The notes under the pieces are model-generated. The model was not told the origin of the DNA, did not search any database, and saw only the letters and a program-made list of their open reading frames with translations. Both the position numbers and the translations under genes were made by a program. A stretch of DNA of 64,000 nt from Hoyosella subflava DQS3-9A1 (lineage in GTDB: Bacteria > Actinomycetota > Actinomycetes > Mycobacteriales > Mycobacteriaceae), in the NCBI RefSeq assembly GCF_000214175.1, contig NC_015564.1, positions 2,232,001 through 2,296,000 on the forward strand, given 5' to 3'. Below, piece by piece: positions 11,333-19,767 of the stretch. Position 1 is the stretch's first letter. Each line of letters begins with the position of its first letter.

Positions 11333-13030
11333 TTGAGAATCGAGTCGACCAGCGAGATTCGCAACTGGTTGCGGATCTCGTGGCGGAGATCCCGAGAAGC
11401 ACTAGGCGACAATGACTCACCGACCGCTGACTTCGTGGAAGAGCGAGCCACAGACTCGGTGTTCCTTCGCGCGGCTCGTCCGGTACTCGCAGCAATGTCC
11501 GCAGAAATTGAGAACGAACCCGTTTCGCTGATACTCACAGACAACAAGAGCACAGTTCTCAGCCGGAATGGCGGCGACCGCGGCTTGCTCAAGGCGCTCG
11601 ATCGTGTTCATCTGGCTCCCGGCTTTGTCTACGCGGAGTCAGCGGTGGGTACCAATGGGATCGGCACCGCACTTGAAGTCGGCGCTCCGATTCTGATCGA
11701 CGGTACCGAGCACTACGCGGGGCCGCTGCAGTCATTCTCGTGTGCGGGTGCGCTCGTGACACATCCCACCTCAGGCGCGCTATTGGGCGTGGTCGACCTG
11801 ACTACCGAAGCGAGACACGCCAACTCGCTGCTCCTGCCGTTCGCAAAGCTAGCGGCTCACCGGATACGTGAGCGCATCCTCGACGATGCCAGTGAGCGGG
11901 AACGTGCTTTGCTGCACAGCTACCATGCGGCTTGCCATCATTCGGGGCGCCCAGTCATCGCGATCGGGGAAAACGTCCTGATGGTGAATGCGTTAGCCCA
12001 GGAGCAGTTCGATTCACGGGACCAGGCTGTCATCATCGAGCGGACGCGCGACACCAGCGGCCGGGCGAAACCCGCAACCTTTCTTGCCGACCTGCCGAGT
12101 GGGGTTACGGCACGCCTGTCATATGAACCGACGTTCGTAAACGACCGGGTCGCGGGTGGGATTATCCGCATTAAGGAGACAGTCCGACGCTCCCCCGGTC
12201 CACGAATCGTGAAGTACCCGGACCCTCCATCGATAGCGAGGATGAGTGCGTTGTGGCGTCACGCATTTCGTGATGTAGCGGAATCGTGCACGCGGCGAGA
12301 GTGGCTCGTCCTCGATGGAGAATCGGGGACGGGCAAAGCGGCACTGGCACGAGCCGCACACGGGCATGTGACGCGTGGCCGTGCACTCGTCGTGCTCGAC
12401 GCCGCGCGACTCGGTGGCAAAGTGCTCGCTCAGGCTGACGCGGAATTGGAGGGTGGTGCGGATCTGCTGATCCGGCATGCTGACGCCCTTAGCGAGGCTG
12501 ACCTCGACGCGCTTTCCGATATGCTGCAACCGCTACGTGAGGGTTCGCATGCGGAGGAATCCTGGATTGCGCTTACCGTGCGGCCCGGTGAGGGCTGTAA
12601 TTCGTTTGCAAGCTTTCGGCTCTTCCCGAAAACCGTAACCGTGCCGCCGTTGCGCCACCGAGCTGAGGATATTCCTCAGCTCACGCGTGACATGTTGCGG
12701 GCGATTGGTGCGGACGACGTCGTCCTCTCGGCTGCATCCCTGAATCAGCTGGCCCGTTTGCGGTGGCCAGGGAACGCCGCGCAGCTACGGAGCGTCCTCG
12801 AGGAACTGCACCGGCGCCACCGTTCCGGTCTGATCGAGCCTCACCAATTGCCACCCGAGTGCAAAGCAACAACGCGCCGGACCCTCAGCAAGATTGAGAC
12901 ACTGGAACGAGACGCTATCGTCGATGCCCTCACTCTTCACGAAGGCGACAAGGTCCGTGCTGCGACGGCGCTGGGCATCTCCAGGGCGACGATTTACAGG
13001 AAGATTCGGGAGTTTGGTATCAGGATCTAG
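11333..13030 (+). CDS. MimR/AcoR-type EBP-like activator of the prm operon
   Basis: A 566-codon frame starting at TTG 11333 with AAGGAGG 5 nt upstream. It has a GAF-type sensor ([20 protein letters not shown]), a linker, an AAA+ domain with Walker A GESGTGKA near residues 328-335, and a C-terminal Fis-type helix-turn-helix ending [18 protein letters not shown]. The GAFTGA loop that contacts sigma-54 is absent and the Walker B region reads [11 protein letters not shown], as in actinobacterial relatives, whose hosts lack sigma-54. MimR-type proteins activate mimABCD and its groEL in response to substrate. Its position, divergent from prmA with a palindrome between them, supports the same role here. 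Confidence 0.88.
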   Translation: MRIESTSEIRNWLRISWRRSREALGDNDSPTADFVEERATDSVFLRAARPVLAAMSAEIENEPVSLILTDNKSTVLSRNGGDRGLLKALDRVHLAPGFVYAESAVGTNGIGTALEVGAPILIDGTEHYAGPLQSFSCAGALVTHPTSGALLGVVDLTTEARHANSLLLPFAKLAAHRIRERILDDASERERALLHSYHAACHHSGRPVIAIGENVLMVNALAQEQFDSRDQAVIIERTRDTSGRAKPATFLADLPSGVTARLSYEPTFVNDRVAGGIIRIKETVRRSPGPRIVKYPDPPSIARMSALWRHAFRDVAESCTRREWLVLDGESGTGKAALARAAHGHVTRGRALVVLDAARLGGKVLAQADAELEGGADLLIRHADALSEADLDALSDMLQPLREGSHAEESWIALTVRPGEGCNSFASFRLFPKTVTVPPLRHRAEDIPQLTRDMLRAIGADDVVLSAASLNQLARLRWPGNAAQLRSVLEELHRRHRSGLIEPHQLPPECKATTRRTLSKIETLERDAIVDALTLHEGDKVRAATALGISRATIYRKIREFGIRI

Positions 13031-13040
13031 TCGGCGGGCG

Positions 13041-13670
13041 TCACAGAAGCGGAACGACGTTCTCCCCGAGCATCACCAGTCCGAGCGCAACCATGGCGAT
13101 ACCAGAGACTCGGGGCAGTGCCCTCATTACGCGTGGCCGGGTGAGCGCCACAGCACGCGCACCAGCGCCCACAGCGGAGTAGAACGCACCGCACGTCACG
13201 ATGTACAACGCTCCGAGTAGCGCTATCTGCACCGGGATCGGCCAGGCACCGCTGGGGTCGGTGAACTGGGGGAGAAGCGCCAAGAAGAGGACGAGGGCCT
13301 TCGGGTTGAGGCAGCTCACGCCCGCGCCGCGCAGCGACCTTGCCCACCACGGGACGGCCTCCGCTGCATCTTCAGTCCCGAGGCCCGGGCTTCCTGGGTC
13401 CTTCAGAAGGGAACTGCCCAGGTACAGCAGATATGCGGCGCCGATAACCGTGAGTACCGTGAGAATTGCTGGTGTTCCCGCGACTAGTGCGCCCACCCCA
13501 GCAGCGACAACGCCGGTGAGAAGGACGTATCCGGCCATGAGTCCGCCAACCGCGGGGTACACAGTTCTGTCACGGACGCCAGCGGCGATGGTGAATGCCC
13601 AGTCTGGTCCGGGGAGGGCGATCAGTAGTACCGCTATTACCCAAAATCCCACCACCTGAGTCGGGCTCAT
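13041..13670 (-). CDS. LysE/RhtB-family amino-acid exporter
   Basis: A 209-residue membrane protein starting at ATG 13670 (MSPTQVVGFWVIAVLLIALPGPDW), with AAGGAT upstream. It has the family hallmark PGPDWAF after the first membrane segment, about six hydrophobic segments, and LNPKALVLFLALLPQF near the middle. LysE/RhtB proteins export amino acids or similar small molecules. It is divergent from an Lrp/AsnC regulator and shares a palindromic intergenic region with it, a common arrangement for substrate-controlled exporters. It ends 10 bp from the convergent activator gene. Confidence 0.88.
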   Translation of the reverse strand: MSPTQVVGFWVIAVLLIALPGPDWAFTIAAGVRDRTVYPAVGGLMAGYVLLTGVVAAGVGALVAGTPAILTVLTVIGAAYLLYLGSSLLKDPGSPGLGTEDAAEAVPWWARSLRGAGVSCLNPKALVLFLALLPQFTDPSGAWPIPVQIALLGALYIVTCGAFYSAVGAGARAVALTRPRVMRALPRVSGIAMVALGLVMLGENVVPLL

Positions 13671-13687
13671 CTGCAGATCCTTCCGCG

Positions 13688-13732
13688 CTATTTGGGGTTC
13701 TAGCAAAACCTATGCTGAATTACGCCAAATAG
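13688..13732. promoter_or_regulatory. Inverted repeat CTATTTGG...CCAAATAG between LysE and Lrp genes
   Basis: Eight-base perfect arms at 13688-13695 and 13725-13732, separated by 29 bp, lie in the 111-bp divergent region. Spacing of about 37 bp between arm starts is suited to an Lrp/AsnC octamer binding on one face of the DNA. It is a likely site for the regulator at 13782. Confidence 0.45.
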
Positions 13733-13781
13733 GTTCCTAAGATTGATCGCAGGCGGAGTGGCGAGTGGAAGAATTACCGCT

Positions 13782-14234
13782 ATGGATGCGGTCGATCGAA
13801 AGATTCTTGCGGAGCTGCAGATGAATGGGCGAATCAGTATCACTGAGCTCGCTTCGAGAGTGCGGCTGACGGTATCGCCTACGCACCGCCGTTTGCGTGA
13901 TCTCGAGGAGTCCGGTGTCATTCGGGGCTACCGAGCAGCGCTCGATCCGGAGGCGCTGGGGCTGAAATTCGAGGCGCTGCTGTTCATCACCATGCGTGAA
14001 GCGAATCACGAGACGCTCGTGCGGTTCGAGGAAGCCGCCGCGGCGATACCAAACGTGCTCGAGGCGCAGAGACTCTTCGGTGAGCCGGACTATCTGGTGC
14101 GGGTAGTAAGTGAGGACCTGGCGGATTACCAGCGCCTCTATGACGAGCAACTCACTCGGCTGCCTGGGGTTCAGCGCGTCGCATCGACACTGGTGATGAA
14201 GCACGTGGTGCGCGAACGTCCGTTGCCACTGTAG
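13782..14234 (+). CDS. Lrp/AsnC-family transcriptional regulator
   Basis: A 150-residue protein starting at ATG 13782 with GGAAG upstream. The N-terminal winged helix reads MDAVDRKILAELQMNGRISI and continues through RLRDLEESGVIRGYRAAL. The C-terminal RAM ligand-binding domain has GEPDYLVRVVSEDLADYQRL and GVQRVASTLVMKHVV. The gene is divergent from the LysE exporter and probably controls it in response to an amino acid. Confidence 0.9.
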   Translation: MDAVDRKILAELQMNGRISITELASRVRLTVSPTHRRLRDLEESGVIRGYRAALDPEALGLKFEALLFITMREANHETLVRFEEAAAAIPNVLEAQRLFGEPDYLVRVVSEDLADYQRLYDEQLTRLPGVQRVASTLVMKHVVRERPLPL

Positions 14235-14318
14235 GAACCGCAGAGAGGGTGGAATAACTTTCAACTATCCGTGGTTGCGATAGATGCAAACGCATTTAAA
14301 AGATGGTGGGAGGCCCTG

Positions 14319-15494
14319 ATGCAGTTCGGAATCTTCTCGGTGAGTGACATCACCCGCAATCCTGTAAGCGGCACGACCCCCAGTGAGGCCGAACGCATCG
14401 ACGCCGTCGTTCAGATTGCGCAAAAGGCCGAGGAAGTGGGGCTGGACGTGTTCGCGATCGGTGAGCATCACAATCCGCCGTTCTTCTCATCCTCACCAAC
14501 GACACTGCTCGCACACATCGCTGCCCTCACGCAACGACTCATCGTTACCACTGCGACAACGCTGATCACCACCAACGACCCGGTGAAGATCGCAGAGGAC
14601 TACGCGATGCTGCAGCACCTCTCGAAGGGGCGGATGGATTTGATGCTGGGCCGTGGCAACACTGCGCCCGTGTATCCGTGGTTCGGTCAGGACATCCGTC
14701 AGGGCCTGCAGCTTGCGCTGGAGAACTACAACCTCCTGCACCGGTTGTGGCGCGAAGATGTCGTCGACTGGGAAGGTAACTTCCGCGCACCCTTGCAGGG
14801 ATTCACCTCGACGCCGCGTCCGCTCGATGATGTACCGCCGTTCGTGTGGCACGGCTCGATCCGTACCCCAGAGATTGCGGAGCAGGCTGCCTATTACGGC
14901 AATGGGTTCTTCGCCAACCACATCTTCTGGCCGACCTCACATTCGAAGCGGCTAATCGACTTCTACAGGCAGCGCTTCGAACATTATGGCCACGGAACCG
15001 CAAAGCAGGCCATCGTCGGACTCGGCGGCCAAGCCTTCATCGCGAAGAAGTCACAGGACGCGTGGAAGGAATTCCGCCCTTACTTCAATGAGGCCCCCGT
15101 CTACGGCCATGGGCCCACAATGGAAGAGTTCGCCGAGATGACACCGCTCTCCGTCGGAAGTCCTCAGGAAGTCATCGACAAGACACTGACGTTCCACGAC
15201 GAGATCGGCGACTATCAGCGGCAGCTTTTCCTGATTGACCATGCTGGCTTGCCACTGAATGTCGTCCTCGATCAGCTCGAGTTGCTCGGCGGGGAAGTCG
15301 TGCCCGTTCTCCGCAAAGAACTCGCGTCGCGCCGTGACCCTGAATCAGGCGATGCGCCAACGCATTCAGGACGCGTGACGGCTAAGTATGGTGACAGGCC
15401 TGCTCGGCAGCCTCGCCCGAACGCGAACCGGGGCGACAACCTCACGGGAACTTCCCCCTACCAGGACAGTCGAGACGTCAAGGCTGGCAAGTAA
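14319..15494 (+). CDS. LLM-class flavin-dependent monooxygenase
   Basis: A 391-residue luciferase-like (bacterial luciferase alpha type) protein starting at ATG 14319, with GGGAGG upstream. It contains the family pieces FGIFSVSDITRNP, VFAIGEHHNPPFFSSS and GRMDLMLGRGN. The last 40 residues are polar, rich in Arg and Pro, and not part of the fold. LLM enzymes use reduced FMN delivered by a reductase. The gene is followed without a gap by a MarR regulator and an FMN reductase, so the three probably form a two-component monooxygenase unit. Confidence 0.88.
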   Translation: MQFGIFSVSDITRNPVSGTTPSEAERIDAVVQIAQKAEEVGLDVFAIGEHHNPPFFSSSPTTLLAHIAALTQRLIVTTATTLITTNDPVKIAEDYAMLQHLSKGRMDLMLGRGNTAPVYPWFGQDIRQGLQLALENYNLLHRLWREDVVDWEGNFRAPLQGFTSTPRPLDDVPPFVWHGSIRTPEIAEQAAYYGNGFFANHIFWPTSHSKRLIDFYRQRFEHYGHGTAKQAIVGLGGQAFIAKKSQDAWKEFRPYFNEAPVYGHGPTMEEFAEMTPLSVGSPQEVIDKTLTFHDEIGDYQRQLFLIDHAGLPLNVVLDQLELLGGEVVPVLRKELASRRDPESGDAPTHSGRVTAKYGDRPARQPRPNANRGDNLTGTSPYQDSRDVKAGK

Positions 15495-15940
15495 TGTCGA
15501 CCGCAAGCAGAAGCGCCAACCACGCGTGGGAGGCGCTTCTGACGGCACACGCGACTCTGATGAAACGCTTCGCGGCGGAGAACGTGTGGCGGGGGCTCAC
15601 CATGCGTGAGTATGACGTCTTGTACGCCCTAGCCAAGTGCAGCGACCCGCAGCGGCTCGCTGAATTGAATGACCACGTCCTACTCAGCCAGCCAGCGTTG
15701 TCACGAATGGTCGAGCGTCTGGTGGAACGAGGGCTAGTTGAACGAACACGAGATCCACTCGACGGCAGGGGGGTCCGGCTCGCACTCACTGATGAAGGGC
15801 GGAAAGTTCAGCACCAGGTGGGTGGACGGCACGCCGTGAGTGTGGCACGAGCACTCAGAAGTGCGCTCACTGACGACGAAATGCAGGAACTCCAGAAACT
15901 CTGCACAAAGCTCGCGGCATACGGAAAGGACGCTGAATGA
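15494..15940 (+). CDS. MarR-family transcriptional regulator
   Basis: A 148-residue winged-helix protein. It contains LTMREYDVLYALAKC, LSQPALSRMVERLVERGLVERTRDPLDGRGVRLALTDEG and a dimerisation helix at the C-terminus. Its ATG shares one base with the LLM stop codon, and its stop overlaps the FMN reductase start as ATGA, so it is expressed within the operon it probably controls. Confidence 0.9.
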   Translation: MSTASRSANHAWEALLTAHATLMKRFAAENVWRGLTMREYDVLYALAKCSDPQRLAELNDHVLLSQPALSRMVERLVERGLVERTRDPLDGRGVRLALTDEGRKVQHQVGGRHAVSVARALRSALTDDEMQELQKLCTKLAAYGKDAE

Positions 15941-16650
15941 ACAACAACACACCGTATCGGCTCGTCGTCGTCAGCGGCGGCACCAGCGACCCCTCGTCGA
16001 CGCGCCTACTCGCTGATCGGATAGCGGCGCGGGTCGAGACTCTCACCGGCGAACGCGACAGCGGGATCACCCTCACCGTCATCGACCTCCGCGAGCTCGC
16101 CACCGAAATCACCACCGCGCTGGTCTCACAATTGATGGGCACCAAAATGACCAAGGCGGTCGAAGCGCTCGCTGCAGCGGACGGAATCATCGCGGCCGCA
16201 CCGGTATACAAGGCCGCAACCAGTGGACTGTTCACCTCGTTCTTCCATGTATTAGACAACGACCTTCTCATCGCCAAACCGGTGGTGCTCGCAGCCACCG
16301 CCGGAACTGCGCGGCACGCGCTCGTGGTCGACGAGCAGATGCGCAGCCTGTTCGCGTACCTGCGCACAATGACCGTTCCGACATCACTGTTCGCGTCGTC
16401 GGAGGACTGGAGCGACACCGATCTGAACAAACGAATTGATCGTGCCGCGAGGGAACTCGTTCTGCTCATGGAGAGCGGATTCGCGTACAAGATCCGCGAC
16501 GAGTCGTGGGGGAGTTACCAGCACGAGTTCGGCAGTGCAGGGGGATCTGAAACGTCAATTGATGTCGATACCGACCTGATGCGGCTCGCCGCCGGTGGTG
16601 GGGTGGTCAACCGCCATCTGCTAGACCGGGCCCGAGCAGCAGACTTGTGA
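15937..16650 (+). CDS. NAD(P)H-dependent FMN reductase
   Basis: A 237-residue flavodoxin-like protein beginning MNNNTPYRLVVVSGGTSDPSSTRLL, the phosphate-binding loop of the SsuE/CE1759-type reductases. It continues with AAADGIIAAAPVYKAATSGLF. It should supply reduced FMN to the LLM monooxygenase two genes upstream. Its 3' end overlaps the convergent TetR gene by 44 bp. Confidence 0.88.
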   Translation: MNNNTPYRLVVVSGGTSDPSSTRLLADRIAARVETLTGERDSGITLTVIDLRELATEITTALVSQLMGTKMTKAVEALAAADGIIAAAPVYKAATSGLFTSFFHVLDNDLLIAKPVVLAATAGTARHALVVDEQMRSLFAYLRTMTVPTSLFASSEDWSDTDLNKRIDRAARELVLLMESGFAYKIRDESWGSYQHEFGSAGGSETSIDVDTDLMRLAAGGGVVNRHLLDRARAADL

Positions 16651-17278
16651 GAGTTTCGACGAAGAACCGCGCGCAGTGATCCCGCGACCACCCGCGTCCC
16701 CTGGCCATGCTGTGGAACACCTCGGCGCTGAACAGAACTACCAGGATGTCGGTCGCCTCGGCCTCCGTTATGCCGTCCCGCAACCCACCAGGTTTGCAAG
16801 CGATCCGCTCCACGATCTCCCGGTATGTCGCGATTCTGCGCTGCTCAGCGATCTGGACGACTGCCTCAGCGTCCGGATCGCCAGCCCCGCCGTGCATCGC
16901 AGCGACCAGCGGGCCCATGCGTTCGAGGATGCTGATGCCGTTAGTGATGTAGACAAGTAGTGCCGTGCGGGAATCAGGCGCAGCGTCAAAGTCTGGCCAC
17001 CAGGCGTTCCACGTCAGCAGATCGGTGATTTCGATGGGTTCGGGTGGTGGTTTCACCCATAATTCGAAACCGACAACGGCGGCACCGATGGCCTCTCCGA
17101 GGAGTTCCGCCTTTGTATGAAACGTGTAGTAGAGCGTCTGGACCGCGACGCCAGCTTCAGCCGCGATCGCAGCCATAGATGTGCCGAGGTAACCGTTCGC
17201 ACAGAACAGCTCGTAGGCAGCGGCAACCATCCTGCGGCGGGTAGCGAGGGCGCGCTGAGCCCTAATTCCTGGCGGCAT
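16607..17278 (-). CDS. TetR-family transcriptional regulator
   Basis: A 223-residue regulator starting at ATG 17278 (MPPGIRAQRALATRRRM). The helix-turn-helix reads GTSMAAIAAEAGVAVQTLYYTF. The C-terminal ligand domain is unassigned. A perfect palindrome lies 31 bp upstream, next to the start of a divergent operon (membrane protein, SRPBCC, glycosyltransferase), which the protein probably represses. Confidence 0.9.
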   Translation of the reverse strand: MPPGIRAQRALATRRRMVAAAYELFCANGYLGTSMAAIAAEAGVAVQTLYYTFHTKAELLGEAIGAAVVGFELWVKPPPEPIEITDLLTWNAWWPDFDAAPDSRTALLVYITNGISILERMGPLVAAMHGGAGDPDAEAVVQIAEQRRIATYREIVERIACKPGGLRDGITEAEATDILVVLFSAEVFHSMARGRGWSRDHCARFFVETLTSLLLGPGLADGG

Positions 17279-17308
17279 AGCTTGCAACTTTCACTAGGGT
17301 CTGTCACT

Positions 17309-17324
17309 AGTGTAGTGCTACACT
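17309..17324. promoter_or_regulatory. TetR operator AGTGTAG-TG-CTACACT
   Basis: A perfect 7-bp inverted repeat with a 2-bp centre lies in the 79-bp gap between the TetR gene and the divergent operon. Its size and place fit a TetR dimer site controlling both directions. Confidence 0.65.
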
Positions 17325-17357
17325 GAAAATTATTTGGCCTTCCCTTGGAGGCTCCTC

Positions 17358-18038
17358 ATGAACATCAGTGTGGAAAAGGTGCCCGCACAACGCAGGGCAG
17401 GTACCACCCCCGCATCAACGCTCCGCATCTTTGGCCTCACCTGTCTCATCGCAGCTCTGCTGGGAGCAGCGTCCGGAATCTACCTGGCCGTAGCCGCGCG
17501 GACGCCAGCGGTGTCGGAAGACATGTGGAGCTACCCGCAGTCACCGGGCGCTTTCGCTGTAACCCAGGCTTGGTTCGCCATCCAGCACGTTGGGCTTCTC
17601 CTCGGGTTGCTGGGCCTGTTGTGGTCAGGCGCGACAGGAGCGTCTAGAACCGGGCGCTGGGGTTGCTACGCCGCGCTGGCGGGAATGGCCGGACTCACCG
17701 TAGCCGAGATCGCAGCCGTGACCGCCCGCTTCGACACCATGACCACAACACTTGTTGCGGGGCTTGGCGCGGTCTACGGAGTGACATCGGTCGTTATCGG
17801 TGCCGGACTTGTCGCAGCGGGCGTCGCCGTGCGAAAGGCGCGCATATGGGGCGGCTGGCGGAGTTGGGTGCCCCTTGCCGCCGGAGTCTGGGTCTTCGCT
17901 CCGATGATGCCGGCGCTGGCGATGTCATTCGTTGGGGCCCGGCTCGCCATCACAGGATGGATGCTGCTCTTTGCTGCGCTCGGCTGGACACTGCTGCACC
18001 CCAATAAGCCACACAGGCGGAATCGAGGTAGATCATGA
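17358..18038 (+). CDS. Multi-pass membrane protein of unknown function
   Basis: A 226-residue protein starting at ATG 17358 with TTGGAGG upstream. Hydrophobic segments are visible around IFGLTCLIAALLGAASGIYL, WFAIQHVGLLLGLLGLLWSG, AALAGMAGLTVAEIAAV, a GLGAVYGVTSVVIGAGLVAA stretch, APMMPALAMSF and GWMLLFAALGWTLL, so about six membrane passes. I do not recognise a family. It is the first gene of an operon with an SRPBCC protein and a glycosyltransferase, joined by 4-bp overlaps. Confidence 0.75.
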   Translation: MNISVEKVPAQRRAGTTPASTLRIFGLTCLIAALLGAASGIYLAVAARTPAVSEDMWSYPQSPGAFAVTQAWFAIQHVGLLLGLLGLLWSGATGASRTGRWGCYAALAGMAGLTVAEIAAVTARFDTMTTTLVAGLGAVYGVTSVVIGAGLVAAGVAVRKARIWGGWRSWVPLAAGVWVFAPMMPALAMSFVGARLAITGWMLLFAALGWTLLHPNKPHRRNRGRS

Positions 18039-18481
18039 TCGACGTTGAGGACAGCACAGTGATCGAGCGGCCGGTGGGCGACGTCTTCTCGTTCATAGCC
18101 GATCAAACCAACGGTCCGCGCTGGCAGGACGGCCTCGACGAGGTTGTGCGCATTACCGACGGTCCAATCGGCGTAGGTACTAGGCACCGCGCGGTGCGTC
18201 GATTCCTGGGCCGCCGACTGGGAATCGACAACGAGTACATCGCATTTGAACCTGACCGCGAGGTTACGTTCACAGGCGGAACCGCCTCGATGACATTCAA
18301 ATTCACCTATCGCACCGCGCCGTCGGGTTCCGGCACCCGCGTGAGCGGTCACATGCGGATGAACCAGTCGGGGATTCTCGCGAGGATTGACCGACTCACT
18401 GCGTGGCAACTGAAGCGAGAGATGAGGAAGAACTTCGCGGACCTGAAGCGGCTGATGGAGGACGGGCGGCCGGGGGAGTGA
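18035..18481 (+). CDS. SRPBCC-family (polyketide cyclase/START-like) protein
   Basis: A 148-residue protein beginning MIDVEDSTVIERPVGDVFSF, the usual first strand and helix of the Bet v1/SRPBCC fold, then QWQDG-type sequence RWQDGLDEVVRI and a closing helix. The fold binds hydrophobic ligands. It overlaps both neighbours by 4 bp (ATGA and GTGA), so it is coupled to the membrane protein and the glycosyltransferase; a lipid or aromatic ligand handled by that operon is inferred. Confidence 0.82.
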   Translation: MIDVEDSTVIERPVGDVFSFIADQTNGPRWQDGLDEVVRITDGPIGVGTRHRAVRRFLGRRLGIDNEYIAFEPDREVTFTGGTASMTFKFTYRTAPSGSGTRVSGHMRMNQSGILARIDRLTAWQLKREMRKNFADLKRLMEDGRPGE

Positions 18482-19767
18482 AGATCCTCTTCGCGACTCT
18501 CCCCGCGCAGGGTCATTTCAATCCGCTTACCGGCGTGGCACTCCATCTGCTCGCGAGCGGTCACGACGTGCGCTGGTACGCCGGGCCGGTCTATCAGCCG
18601 AAAGTTGATGCCCTAGGTATACCCTCGCTCTCGTACCGCTGGGCCACCGAGATCACAGGGGAGAACCTCAACGACCTGTATCCCGAACGTGGACAGTTGA
18701 AGGGGCCTAAGCGCATCTCGTTCGATGCCGAGAAATTCTTCGTCGCGAATGTGAGAAACCACTACCGTGACATCGCCGCTATCCGGGACGACTTTCCGTT
18801 CGAGGTCGCGTTCTGTGACGCAGCACTGTACGCAGCGAAGCTCGTCGCGGAAAAGCTTGAGGTGCCGGTGTTCTCCTTCGCTGTGGCGCCCGCACCTTAC
18901 GTCGGCGTTGCGGGTTTGCCTCCGCCGTTCTTCGGCTTACAGCCTGCAACGACGATCGCGGGGCGACTGCGGGAGCGTGTTGCGCGCACCCTGGGCAACA
19001 GCACGATGAAACGGGCGGTGCTCCGTTACAACGAGGTACTCGAAGCGGAAGGACTCCCCGCGATACCTCGCGACGGCTTGCTCCGCGTGCCTCTTGAGTG
19101 CGCGGAACGAGTGTTTCTCGTGGGCTCTCCAGGGCTTGAGTACCCCCAGTTGCAGTTGCCCAGCAACGCCGAGTTCATAGGCCCGCTTAAGCCAGCTAAA
19201 CGCGACCTCCCGTTTAGCTCACCAGTCCCGGACGGAGTTCTCGATCCTAAGTCGACGGTCGTCGTCGTCTCCCAGGGAACCGTCGACAATGACGACCCCG
19301 GCAAGCTAATTGTCCCCACACTGACAGCGCTAGCTGACGGTCCGCCTGTGATCGTGGCGACCACAGGCGGGAAGAACACTCAGGAGCTGCGCACCCGCTT
19401 TAAAAGCCCGAATGTTGTGATCGAAGACTTCATCGATTACGACGATTTGTTCCCGCATGCGGATGCATTCGTAACCAACGGTGGCTTCGGCAGCGTGCTA
19501 GCTGGACTACGCCACGGCATCCCAGTCGTTTGCGCCGGCACCCGTGAGGGAAAAAACGATGACAACGCTCGCATCGGATACCACCGGCTCGGTGTGGACT
19601 TACGCACCGAGCGACCGAGTGCCAGGCAAATCCGCGCGGCCCTGCAGAAAGTACTTGCGGACAAGCAGATTAGCGGGAATGTCGCGCGGATCCGCACCGA
19701 ACTTGAAGCGTATAGACCGTACGAGATCATCGATAAGAGGCTGGCTGAGCTAGCGGCGCGCGCCTAA
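18478..19767 (+). CDS. MGT-type UDP-glycosyltransferase (GT1 family)
   Basis: A 429-residue GT-B enzyme. The start is GTG 18478, overlapping the SRPBCC stop as GTGA; the protein then reads VKILFATLPAQGHFNPLTGV, the acceptor-domain start of GT1. The donor-domain signature is FIDYDDLFPHADAFVTNGGFG followed by GIPVVCAGTREGKND, where the usual His of the HxGxGT-type motif is replaced by Asn in TNGGFG. These enzymes glycosylate small hydrophobic acceptors such as macrolides, flavonoids or lipids. The operon context suggests modification of a lipid-like ligand. Confidence 0.86.
   Translation: MKILFATLPAQGHFNPLTGVALHLLASGHDVRWYAGPVYQPKVDALGIPSLSYRWATEITGENLNDLYPERGQLKGPKRISFDAEKFFVANVRNHYRDIAAIRDDFPFEVAFCDAALYAAKLVAEKLEVPVFSFAVAPAPYVGVAGLPPPFFGLQPATTIAGRLRERVARTLGNSTMKRAVLRYNEVLEAEGLPAIPRDGLLRVPLECAERVFLVGSPGLEYPQLQLPSNAEFIGPLKPAKRDLPFSSPVPDGVLDPKSTVVVVSQGTVDNDDPGKLIVPTLTALADGPPVIVATTGGKNTQELRTRFKSPNVVIEDFIDYDDLFPHADAFVTNGGFGSVLAGLRHGIPVVCAGTREGKNDDNARIGYHRLGVDLRTERPSARQIRAALQKVLADKQISGNVARIRTELEAYRPYEIIDKRLAELAARA

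Noticed and set aside
9519..11495. A 658-codon PrmA with a long N-terminal extension
   Set aside because: Codons before TTG 11150 do not resemble the family and run through the divergent promoter region and part of the activator gene. The diiron-ligand spacing and a ribosome site support the TTG start.
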